DNA of 64,000 bases from Grammothele lineata. Taxonomy: Eukaryota > Basidiomycota > Agaricomycetes > Polyporales > Polyporaceae. Where the stretch lies: assembly GCA_002150815.3 (NCBI GenBank), contig NDFF03000007.1, positions 62,001 to 126,000 of the forward strand, given 5' to 3'. Shown piece by piece: positions 25,401 through 34,646 of the stretch. The number at the start of each line of letters is the position of its first letter. Position 1 is the first letter of the stretch. The notes below the pieces were generated by a model. That model did not search any database. It saw only the letters and a program-made list of their open reading frames with translations, and had not been told where the DNA came from. The position numbers were made by a program, and so were the translations under genes.

Positions 25401-26003
25401 CTCAAGTGACGGCGTTGAACATCGGGTGCCGTGGGCATCGAATATGGCTGCCGACATCGCCATCATGTAGGAGATGTTACGCGCAAAGGTGAATGTGTGT
25501 AGTATGTTGGAAATACGGGCGAGCGGGAGTGACGAGGCGGAAACTGCTTGATTGAGAGGCTACAAGCGAGAGCCATTATGTACTACAAGGGATACAAAGA
25601 GCTATGTAAAGTAGAGTAATAATGAACTAAAAGAGGCATTATCAAGGTAGATAAAGCAACTGTAGCGAAGTAAACAAACGTGAGAAAGCGATCATCAAAC
25701 CCGTACAAAGTCCGATAGTCCGAGCCTTAACACCTAACTCCAACATAGTAAGCGCGCTATGTATGAGGAGGCCGTAGGTACTTAGCCTGAGGCCGATGAC
25801 GTCACTAGTAGTGAAGCCTCCGCTTGGAACATGGTCAATATAAATTGTAACTCCGCTGATCTCTGTATTGAAGTCTGGGGCGCTTGCCTGGACACGCGGC
25901 AGGCGCGTACGCCGCTGGCGCGCAGGCTTCAAATCAGTCTCATCATCTCAGGGCCAGGTGCCACCGTCCACTCAATTCACACCACTTATTCCTTGGCTCT
26001 CAA
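22420..26003. other. 3.6-kb gene-poor region upstream of the SKN7-type gene
   Basis: GC-rich sequence to about 24400, then mixed composition. Open frames up to about 370 codons occur (for example 22347-23465), but their protein is Arg/Pro/Ser-rich without a recognisable domain or consistent splice structure, as expected of random frames in GC-rich DNA. The stretch 25381-25494 is a degenerate repeat also found at 32497-32612. No tRNA found. It could include the regulatory region of the stress regulator or an unrecognised RNA gene. Confidence 0.4.
25381..25494 (+). repeat. Degenerate dispersed repeat, copy 1
   Basis: Shares blocks with 32497-32612: a cagtRgcttact...gggcaa segment, an atcgccatc-tgtag segment and an aaaggtgaat segment in the same order and spacing. 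A second shared block (taactccgctgatc) follows in both, at about 25849 and 32708. Divergence is high, so this looks like an old element remnant. Confidence 0.5.
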
Positions 26004-26316
26004 TGTGAATTTTGATGAGCGGGCGCTCGCGGGAAGCCGGACAAGTCGGGCGAGGCGGACGGCGGGATAGAGCCAGGGACGCGGATAAGATTACCGAGGA
26101 GTCTGTACGGTAAGGGAAGGAGCGGGAAAGGCGGGGATGGTTGTCGGTTTGTCCTCGTATGGCTAGGGCGTCGGGCGGGGGATTCTGATGGTAGCCAGAG
26201 GCAAACGCGTAAGGAAAGGAAACAGTATGTAAGCGCTATATATACGGTAACTAAAATTTTCTACGCAACGCGCCGTGACTCGACTTTTAGCTCACGTGAT
26301 ACAAAATACCTCAACA
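26004..26316 (-). repeat. 3' LTR of the gag-only retrotransposon
   Basis: 313 bp, almost identical to 27451-27763, with TG/CA ends and the CTCAA target duplication outside it. On the minus strand it starts TGTTGAGG and ends TTCACA. Confidence 0.93.
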
Positions 26317-26484
26317 CGCCCCCTCGAGTGCGGCGCGGTGTACATAACCAACGTAAGAAAGAGGATATGGGGGGGGGGGGACTGGAGTGTCGAGCGGCGG
26401 GGAGCAACACAGGAACGGGACAGGTACGTACGGGGTACGGATGCGGATACGGATGCGGACGTTGCCAGGCTCGCGCCCCCTCGA

Positions 26485-27243
26485 TCAAAAAGCGTGGCTG
26501 CGGTCGAGGGCAGCGTGGGCCTCCTGCTTGTTGTACGCGGTCGGCGCCGGGGGGAGCGGGCAGTCGGAGCGGAAATGGCCCTTCTTGTTGCAGTTGTAGC
26601 ATGTGATCTCCGAGACAGGGCGCTTGCCGGTCGTGGTCGTGGCGAGTGCGGTGCCGAGCTCGGGCGACGGGCCAAGACGCACGTTCTCGTTCATGAGGCG
26701 CCGAACGACGGCCGTGAACGTGCGATCCTTGTCGGCGAGTGCCTCGAGCGAGACGATGAACGGGCCGAAGCGGGGCGGGAGTCCGGCGAGCAGAACGCCA
26801 AGGCGCTCTTCGTCCGAGATCTTCGCGCCAGCCTGCTCGAGGCGGAACACCGAGCGGCGGATGTCGGCGACGTACGATTGGACAGTCTGGGTGCCTTCCA
26901 TGCGGTGCGAGTAGAGTTCGGTGCGGAGCGTGAGACGGGATCCGAGGCCCTTGGCGGCGTGGACCTCCTTGAGTGTGGTCCAGATCTCCGATGCGACGTC
27001 ACCGGTAAGGTGGGCGAGTTGATCCGGCTCGACATTGAGCTGAAGCTCAGCGATGGCTTCGTCGTTCCGGCGCTGCCAGGCCTTGACGCTCTTCGGGATC
27101 GTCTTCGCGTTCTCCGGGGTCTCGGGCTTAGGCTCGTCACCTTTGACCATGCCCCAAAGGCCTTTGCGGACGAGGGAGGCTTGCATCTGGATCGCAAACT
27201 CGGTCCAGTTCTCGTCATTGAGTTTCGGGAAGCTGTTCGTCAT
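26485..27243 (-). CDS. Copia-type Gag polyprotein with zinc knuckle
   Basis: A 252-residue protein in one uninterrupted frame. The N-terminus (MTNSFPKLNDENWTEFAIQM) is the typical copia Gag opening with its Asn-Trp. The body carries the UBN2-type helical core, with Trp in SEIWTTLKEVHAAKGLG, LRTELYSHRMEGTQTVQSYV and LLAGLPPRFGPF. Near the C-terminus is a CCHC zinc knuckle, CYNCNKKGHFRSDC, which binds element RNA. The frame then stops with no pol continuation. The expected role is assembly of virus-like particles and packaging of the element's RNA. It has no stop or frameshift, which together with near-identical LTRs suggests recent activity. The length fits Gag alone, not a truncated polyprotein of the usual copia size. 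Confidence 0.9.
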   Translation of the reverse strand: MTNSFPKLNDENWTEFAIQMQASLVRKGLWGMVKGDEPKPETPENAKTIPKSVKAWQRRNDEAIAELQLNVEPDQLAHLTGDVASEIWTTLKEVHAAKGLGSRLTLRTELYSHRMEGTQTVQSYVADIRRSVFRLEQAGAKISDEERLGVLLAGLPPRFGPFIVSLEALADKDRTFTAVVRRLMNENVRLGPSPELGTALATTTTGKRPVSEITCYNCNKKGHFRSDCPLPPAPTAYNKQEAHAALDRSHAF

Positions 27244-27245
27244 CT

Positions 27246-27375
27246 TGATGGGATCGGGGTGCGGGGCTCGGTTCGGGATTCGGTTCGGGATTCGGTTCGG
27301 TGCTCGGTGCGGGGCTCGGTCGGTCGGTCGGTCGTTCGGTCGGTTCGGGCTTCGGTCACGGGCTCGGGCGGGATA
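27246..27375. repeat. Short tandem repeats in the retrotransposon leader
   Basis: Runs of ggttcgggattc-type units and of cggt repeated several times sit between the 5' LTR and the gag start. They would be part of the leader RNA. Confidence 0.7.
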
Positions 27376-27450
27376 CGGACGGTGCTCACTAGTGCTCCGT
27401 TCGGTGTGGATCTTGTCCTCGGATGCCCTCCGAGTAGGGATACGCGTTTG

Positions 27451-27763
27451 TGTGAATTTTGATGAGCGGGCGCTCGCGGGAAGCCGGACAAGTCGGGCGA
27501 GGCGGACGGCGGGATAGAGCCAGGGACGCGGATAAGATTACCGAGGAGTCTGTACGGTAAGGGAAGGAGCGGGAAAGGCGGGGATGGTTGTTGGTTTGTC
27601 CTCGTATGGCTAGGGCGTCGGGCGGGGGATTCTGATGGTAGCCAGAGGCAAACGCGTAAGGAAAGGAAACAGTATGTAAGCGCTATATATACGGTAACTA
27701 AAATTTTCTACGCAACGCGCCGTGACTCGACTTTTAGCTCACGTGATACAAAATACCTCAACA
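27451..27763 (-). repeat. 5' LTR of the gag-only retrotransposon
   Basis: 313 bp; promoter-bearing LTR for the minus-strand transcript. Followed outward by CTCAA at 27764-27768. I did not identify a convincing tRNA primer-binding site inside of it. Confidence 0.93.
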
Positions 27764-27846
27764 CTCAACCTTCGGCGGGTGACTCTCTCTCGTGGTTAAC
27801 AGAAAAGTTACTTATTTTCAACTCTGCTGACAGGATGCGAATCATG

Positions 27847-30800
27847 ATGGTCGATCAAGACGTACTTCAGGCCGCGAGCGACCTGCTCACCAAATTCACT
27901 CTGGGACGCTCCGCAATTAGGTCAGTCTTATGAATATCGGAACAGCGACAACAGTGCTGAAAACGTAATTTTCTTCAGTCTCGATAATGTGGGTCTAAGC
28001 AGAATCGTTGCATACCAAAGTCATGGTTCTCACTGCCCCATCAGCAAAAATGTAAAATTACTGGGCCCCATTGACCCACCTCATGACGCAATACAATACG
28101 CATAAGGTACCCAAAGTCCCAGAATTCAACGGAATAGATCATTGGATGCTTGGTATACATCCCGATGTAAGCCAATTCATCACGATAGGAGTGGGCAACT
28201 CCCGATACATCGCAATAGCCCCCAATCTATCACGATTACTTCAATGCATTGGATGCTTTGGGAGCAATTGATGTGCCTCGAGGGCATTGGCTCCGGGGAA
28301 ATCAGATCTCACACATACGCCGAGGAGGCATGATAAGTAAGACAATTTCGAGAGTCTACGATTACATGGCAAGCCGACTACGTGACTGAATTACACCCTG
28401 ATCAGCCTCCCCATACCACCGCTAATACCGTCGAGATTTGAACAGCCGTGATCGCATCTCTAGCACAATACTCTGTGAAGTTCAGTGGGGAATCCAAATC
28501 GGGAACGAGCTCCGAACTCACCCGGTCATCCCTATACTGGTTCACCCTCGACCGTCAGTCAGCGCGCACTCCGTCCGAAAACCGGCGTCAGAGAATGTCA
28601 AGTAAAGGGCGCACGAAAGGATCGCCGTCGCGATCTGCTGGCTGTGTTCAGCCGCGCAGTCGGGTGCCCCAAGGTCCATTGCCGCGTCGAGCGAGAGCGC
28701 AGTGCCATGCGCGGTACATACAGCGCGCTGTGCGGGGGACTCTGAGGGGCACACGCGTGGACGTCGTCGACTCCAACATACACGGGTCCTTGGGCAACAT
28801 CGTACCCGTACGACGCAGCCATTGAGGTACTGGTGCTAATTCTGGGGGTGCGCGTCGTCCCGGTGCGTAGCGATCTTTGTGGGTGGGAATGCGGAGGACG
28901 CGAATGAGCTGCCGTGGTGGTCTGTGGAGAGGATTTGAGAGTTCAGAAAGCTCCAGCTCAGGGCGCGAGGACGGGTTTGCGGAGGCTGCCGCCGGACATG
29001 CGGCCGCGACGTACTTTGCGAGGCAGCGCGTACATTCCCGGATCTCGCCACTGTACTTGAGAGGAGCCAGCTTAACGCGCGTTTAGTGGCAGATAACAAA
29101 CGTACCTCAGCCTTGCGCTGGTCCTTGAACAGCGTGGGTGAGCGGCGGAATGTGCACATGCTGTCCAAGCTGGAAAGAGTGCCGCGGGGGTAGTACTCGG
29201 TGCTCCAAGGGACGTCGTAGGGGATGGCATCCAGCTGTCTTCGGACGACTCGAGAGAGACACTGAAGGCGAGGACGAGCGGTAATTGAAGGGGGTGGGGG
29301 GTGGGGGAGAGGTGGCCTCGGCACAAGTGCCCAAGGACAACGTGTCCGTAGTGAGGGGATGTTCTGTCGAGACGAGTTCACTGGAACTCACCAGCACCCT
29401 TACATGACATGCCTGAACGAAATCCACACGGCCTCATTACACCACACTACGTCGCCCTTCACTTGCTTTGTATGGTCCAACATGAGAGCCTGCAGCGACA
29501 TGGATATCAGGCAGGGGCGAAAATTTTCGACAAACAGAAACATACCAAGGTGTTGATAAAACGCTGCATTCGAAGAAGAGACGCTGCACCAGCCACACCT
29601 CAGACGAAGACACGACCTGAGCATAATATGATGCAGCTAAGACAAGAGGCAGAGTGAAGGTAGGGGGTGGGAGACGGTTCTGAAGTGGTCGAAGACGACC
29701 CGCGGCGACTAGGCCATCCGCAAGCGCCCGTGTTTAGGGCAGACGCGGCACGACTTGAAGTAGTCAGATTGAGGCCTGTGCACGCCACGCGTAGTTCCCG
29801 CTTTAGACGTCCACAACACTGTTAGGAAGGTTGCGCATGGCAAGGGGAAAGCGGAGCGTTTGATGATGCGATTGCTGTAAGCGAGGCGGGCCCGGAGATG
29901 TTAAGAGCAGCGACATGGGCAACCGTGACCGTGGACGGACGTAAGTATCTTCTACTAGTATTGAACTCGCCCGCCTCCTACCAGTAGTGGCACGCTGTTA
30001 GCGTAGCGTTGATGGCGAAGCACACATTCAGTTTGTGTATCAAACATGTCGCCACCATATATCCATGTTTGCCGGTATATTTATACTCTTTGAGCCTGTG
30101 TCTAGTAGGCGTTATAAGTGTCTCTACGAGTCCATCGCCATACTACAATGTGAGTCCCACCCTATTCTCGATGTGCCCGGATTCATCTGCCCGCATCTCG
30201 ACGTATCCCATTGTATGTGAGCTTACCATGATCTATTGGGATACGGCGCCATAATCCTGTCAAATCGCGATACAGCACAATTGCAGCCAATACATTGGTG
30301 TCTATCGCGACGCATCGCGATAGGGCGCCTCTATCACAATGCGCCCAAAAGTGCGCGATGTGGCCCGTTAATTTTACGTTTTTGCTGATGCCATCGTGCT
30401 CAGCTCACCGCGCTCGAGAGCACCCTCTCTCAGACTTTGTCCCTCGTCAAAGAAACCATCAACTACCGCAACTCACGTATGAACACCATGCCTGTGGAGA
30501 TCTTCGAGCTCATCTTCCGCTACGCCGTCCGATGGCGAAGTACCAGCAAATACGTAGGCTTCGAGCCCCCGAACCACTCTTCCCTCATGGCCAACTGTCG
30601 ACGGATCAGCGTGGTTTGCCGACAGTGGCGAAGTATCGCGCTCAGTATTCCATCCCTATGGACTACGCTCGACGACTCCAAGAGCAAAAATTTGAAATTG
30701 TTCTTGCGTCGGTCGTGTGAGATGCCGCTCAGCGTTCTCCTCGAAGACACAAAGCCTCTAAGCCCTTCTTTTTCTCTCTACGCCTCTCGTGTCCACGATC

Positions 30801-32023
30801 TCTTTATCAAAGTTGGCAACGTCGAGAGGCCGTCTGCTTTTTTCTTGCCGCGTCTAGAATGCCTAACAATGATGGGTCCACTGAGCTCGTTCCGCTTCGA
30901 CAAACGCCGCCCTGCTGTGGATGTAGGTGTGCAAACCATCATCGCGTCGCCAGAGGGCTTGTCATCGCTCAAGGTTCTCGTTTTGCGGGAGGTCCCACGC
31001 CTCCCCAGTGTTCCGTATCCTCAGCTTACGCACCTTCATCTCGAAAACGTTCAAATACTGAACTTCGATGGTTTCCTCGACCTTCTCTCATGGTGTTCTT
31101 CGCTCGAGAGTCTTGCCTTGGCCAAAATCGATATGTTAAATCCCATACGCGTCACCGGGCGACCAACTCGCGTTGTGGGGCTTCCACTTCTGAAATTTTG
31201 TAGTGTCCAATTCGAGTCCTTCGCCGATGACCTCACGTTCAGCGACTTCATCCGGCACGTCGTCTTCCCTCCCACAGTTTCAATGCACGTCTTAGGCGAG
31301 TGGACGCTGTTCTCGGAGGAACTCGCCGGGCTCGACCCTTTCCCCACGCTCCCCTCCGTCCTCGCGTGCTCCGAGCTCGCCATCGACAGCGCCAACGACT
31401 CTGCCACCGTGACCCTCTCCGGTGCTCCAAAGACAGGGAGTTTCCACCTCCACTTCCCATTGTCCTTTTGCTCAGATTCGACAGTACTCCCCGTTCTTCA
31501 CGCGCTCGTGCGCTTCGCGAAGCTCGAGCGCGCGACGTATAGTAGTACGGGCCAATTCATGTATCCTGGCCCGCTCTTGGCCGACCAGCTAAGCGAGGCA
31601 GATCTACCGAGCTACTTCATGTGCCCGGGCCCGCTCTTCGCCAAACTCCTGTATGAGGCGGATCTGCCTCAGCTCCACACGCTCCATATCTTCGACAAGA
31701 GCGAGTTACCACTAGCTTCTCCGAATCTTGCACGCGATGTCGTGGGAATCGTCAAGTCCCTCACTGAGCGGCACGGAGCGTTGCGCGAGTTAGGCGTATG
31801 GTCTCCTCATGTGCAGCTCCTGGGAAATCTCGGTGGTGCGATCGAGACTCTGGAGCGCGCCGCATTTCATTACACGGGCAAGGCGGCAGACGAAGGAGTA
31901 CGCAAGGAGATGGCACAGCTACAGCAACAATGGCCACAGCTGTCCGTCAGGGGGATGGACGAGCCTGCTTGTCGGCTTTTCGCCCCTGGTATTGATTGCA
32001 TGGACGACGAGACAATGTTCTAA
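27847..32023 (+). CDS. F-box protein, copy 3, with a transposon in intron 2
   Basis: Exons 27847-27920 (74 nt), 27979-27988 (10 nt, TCTCGATAAT) and 30404-32023 give about 567 residues: MVDQDVLQAASDLLTKFTLG, Ser-Leu-Asp-Asn, then LTALESTLSQTLSLVKETIN. The F-box is NTMPVEIFELIFRYAV plus ISVVCRQWRSIALSIPSLW. Leu-rich segments follow as in copy 2, its closest paralogue. Intron 1 is 58 nt. Intron 2 is 2415 nt because a 2348-bp inverted-repeat element sits in it; without the element it would be 67 nt. Splice sites are intact, so the gene may still work if the long intron is removed. Exon 3 also carries a 20-residue tandem duplication. An alternative is that transcription ends in the element and the gene is dead. 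Confidence 0.75.
28041..30388. mobile_element. 2.35-kb terminal-inverted-repeat element in an F-box intron
   Basis: The first 29 bp (starting TCAGCAAAAATGTAAAATTA) match the reverse complement of the last 29 bp at 25 of 29 positions. Inside both ends are clustered short motifs of the tatcgcgat/tatcacgat type (left about 28180-28240, right about 30270-30345), like subterminal transposase-binding repeats. No transposase was found in any frame, so it appears non-autonomous. A clean target duplication is not visible; the flanks read tgcccca and tgccatc. Its place is confirmed by comparison with F-box copy 2, whose matching intron is 58 nt. Confidence 0.82.
28880..29240 (-). pseudogene. Possible captured gene fragment inside the inverted-repeat element
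   Basis: On the minus strand, 29240-29106 encodes IPYDVPWSTEYYPRGTLSSL and a segment ending KDQRKAE. It can be joined through a 35-nt GT..AG gap (29105-29071) in the same phase to a stretch from 29070 beginning LAPLKYSGEIRECTRCLAKY. The composition looks like real protein, unlike its surroundings. I do not recognise the family. It may be a host gene piece picked up by the transposon, or an unrecognised element protein. Confidence 0.35.
31556..31675 (+). repeat. 60-bp tandem duplication in F-box copy 3
   Basis: Two adjacent 60-bp units encode FMYPGPLLADQLSEADLPSY and FMCPGPLFAKLLYEADLPQL. Copy 2 has a single version (DQGPLFAKLLREADLPHL). The reading frame is kept. Confidence 0.85.
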
Positions 32024-32853
32024 TAAGTAGCCTTCTCTGTGAGCACCCCTCTTGATACGTTCCTTGATCACGTACTGATTGATTCGTCAGATATCGTTAA
32101 GACCTGCGCAGGATCTATGGGCAAAGCCGAGCAAGTACGCGATCAGACAGGCGACCGTATTTTACATATTAAATTCTGTAGTGTCTAGGAGCGACGCATG
32201 AAGTGTCATGGTTCTGTCAGTCAAACAGGTCGTGAAACATGAATCACCGCATCCTTAATCACACCCACGGTCAGGTCTCTGGAGTCGGCAAAGTCGAGCT
32301 CCATATCCGAGAGTTGTCGCCTGGGTCGTGGATTCGCTGCTCTGATATGCGGTTACGTATGTTTCTCCTATTTAGATTATCGCAAACCCTGTTCGAAACG
32401 GTTGTGGATTTTCTTCAGACCGCGTCTGCTATATATGCCTTGATAGACGGTACATAGGGTCAGACGCGTCACGGTGCGAGCGAATGTAGGCATGACTGCA
32501 GTAGCTTACTACTGGGCAAACTCAGGTGTGAGCAAAGCCGAGCCACTCATGCATCAACCGTAGTCGCTGGCATCGCCATCTTGTAGAGAATATCACGTAC
32601 TAAAAGGTGAATCCAAGCGCACTACATGCGCGGGGCGGGGCGGGGAGCCGCTGGCCTTGAGGATCATAGCCTCTTGAGGTCGATGAAATCTCCGCTCAAC
32701 ATATTATAACTCCGCTGATCCCTTTCTCCTGTCGGCCTTCAAACCATAGTAAGTATTGCTAATGAGAAAGCAGTTAATTGCAATGTCATTGAACAGAGCT
32801 TTGCCTTCACTTTTGCTTCGAATTCGCTTCAACCGGTCTGCGTTAGGCTCGTC
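32024..32853. other. Intergenic with degenerate repeat remnant
   Basis: 3' flank of F-box copy 3. Includes the second copy (32497-32612) of the old dispersed repeat described at 25381, and a G-rich run near 32630. No gene seen. Confidence 0.45.
32497..32612 (+). repeat. Degenerate dispersed repeat, copy 2
   Basis: Same order of blocks as 25381-25494, in the same orientation. Too diverged to define ends. Confidence 0.5.
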
Positions 32854-34515
32854 CCCAGCCGGTTCGGCGTGATGGGAAATTCAAGCTCAGTCGAGGACTC
32901 CTGAGCTAGCGCCGAACCGGCTGGGCAAACTGGAGGCCTCAAAGGGGGGTCGTGACCGTGAGAATGGACACTTAGAATTTGGGCGCGTTGTGTACGCCTT
33001 CGTCCGACACAATAATCGTCGGTGTATTTTCCCTCAAAACATTCCGAGCAAAAATATATTGCAGCATGTTACACATACGTGATGTCTACCAGTGTACAGG
33101 ATATGAGCCCCCCACGATGGCGTACGGGGTCCGTACAGCAGAATTGCAGTCAGATTGGCCAAACCCATAACAGTATACACGGCGCTTACCCTGCGTGAGC
33201 TTCATCAAGTGCCGCAGCCCACCTGGAACAGCCACGGATGAAGTCGATGGTCTCGAAGCTGTCCTCGCGGTGGTGTGATGCAAGTGCAGGCGAAGGAAAG
33301 GAGAGCTTGATAACGGCAGTCTGTGATGAGCATCACGGGACGCGTGAGCGTGTCGACATCGGCCGTCGTCCCCAGGCGGGAGCGCAGCACGTTGAGCCTC
33401 GATAATTGCGGGTAGATGGGAGGCGCGCACTTGAAGGCACCCCGCGACAATAAGCTTGGTGGATGACACTACGAGGGGAACGAGAGCAGGGGCCGCGCAT
33501 GGTGGGAGAAAGAAGCTTGCAGTACCTCGAAAAAACTCTGGTGTCAGTGGGTATAGTGGGGCAGGTGAGCTCACCAGCTGGAGAGCTGTTGGGGACGACG
33601 TGCGAGCGAGCGAGGCAGCGAGAGCGTGTGCAGCATGCTCCTCGGGCGTGAGCGCAGGAAGGATCATGACTGGTATGGGGAGGCCCTCAGAGACGTACTT
33701 GTCCTACAGCAGTCGGTGTGGTGGGAGAGCAACGGCTTGCACTCGAGATGTTTGTGTTCGTCTGAGTTGGCCGAACGACCGTCGAGAGGGTCTGTGGCAC
33801 TCGGGGTGTGGCCTCCGCAATGGGCACAATGTCCCCATCCCACCCGAAGACGAGGCTCGCGAGCCTTGTTACATGTCCGCTGAGCACGTTGTGAAACTGG
33901 AGGCACACCTTGCCGTGGTGTATTGTGTCAGCCCCAGCGTCGACATGGGTGTGATCGTTGGGGTGAAATGTGCGCACCTTCTTGAATACCAGCGGGTCCC
34001 ACAACAGGTGCGTCACGGAGCGCACCAATCTCATGTAGGCTACGCACCTTCACCACGTTGATCAAATTCTTAGCATCAATGTGCGCACCCACGCTAGTTG
34101 AGTCTATGCCAAGCTTTCCATCCAGACACTCTGCGGAGTCCTAGCATCCTCACCATGGTCCTTAAGGGTACATTGCCGGTCTGATTTGGTATTGAAAAGG
34201 TATCCATGGGATATCGGAAGGTGCCTGTAGAGGGGTCCATTCCGAGCTTGATCAACGAGAGGGGGCAGGGTACAACGCGTGCCGGGCGGGAGCAGACAAT
34301 GAAGAACGCGGACAAGGTTGTAAAGCATAGGCGCTCAGCCGACATGGGCTGGTTGCAGCTCGCGAACGCGATTTCACCAAGTCTCCATTCTCACGGTCAC
34401 GACCCCCCTTTGAGGCCTCCAGTTTGCCCAGTCGGTTTAGGGAGCAAGCCCAAATTCACACTCCGCTGATCCCGCCCGGCCTGTCCCGATTTGGGCAGCT
34501 CCCTAAACCGACTGG
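32854..34515. mobile_element. TIR element with perfect 48-bp inverted repeats and terminal palindromes
   Basis: 32921-32968 and 34384-34431 are exact reverse complements over 48 bp. Outside each repeat is a palindrome able to form a hairpin: 32854-32925 with perfect 16-bp arms (left arm cccagccggttcggcg), and 34428-34515 with arms containing gtcggtttagggag and ctccctaaaccgac. The two palindromes differ in sequence but end in the same place relative to the repeats. The 1.4-kb interior has only broken minus-strand frames (33086-34345) that I cannot assign; no transposase seen. It ends about 130 bp before the first HET gene. Confidence 0.78.
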
Positions 34516-34646
34516 CTTGCGAGTCTAGGTCTGCGTGCATAGCGTATCCACCTGGTAGTTTGTTCCTCACACTTCATCTGCGCCGTGCTTTGCGCTTGGA
34601 CCACCACTCTCATCGACTTCATATTGCTCGGATCGTCGCACACGGC

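Larger units (their letters stand above)
26004..27763 (-). mobile_element. Non-autonomous gag-only LTR retrotransposon (TR-GAG-like, copia-type gag)
   Basis: Two 313-bp direct repeats at 26004-26316 and 27451-27763 begin TG and end CA, and differ at one position that I could find (26144/27591 region, c versus t). The element is flanked by a perfect 5-bp target duplication, CTCAA, at 25999-26003 and 27764-27768. The 1134-bp interior encodes one gag-like protein on the minus strand and no protease, integrase, reverse transcriptase or RNase H. In transcript orientation a purine-rich gaggggg lies just before the 3' LTR (26317-26330), a plausible polypurine tract. The structure is that of a complete, recently inserted, gag-only element that would need polymerase in trans. 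Confidence 0.93.

Noticed and set aside
26275..27462. 395-codon plus-strand open frame across the retrotransposon
   Set aside because: It is the antisense shadow of the Gag frame; the minus strand has the CCHC knuckle and copia Gag motifs.
33086..34345. Transposase in the 48-bp TIR element
   Set aside because: Minus-strand frames are short and broken and I could find no catalytic DDE-type pattern or known family signature.
34491..34646. Longer N-terminus for HET 1
   Set aside because: The extra codons lie in the palindrome of the neighbouring element, and all HET paralogues start at MRLL.
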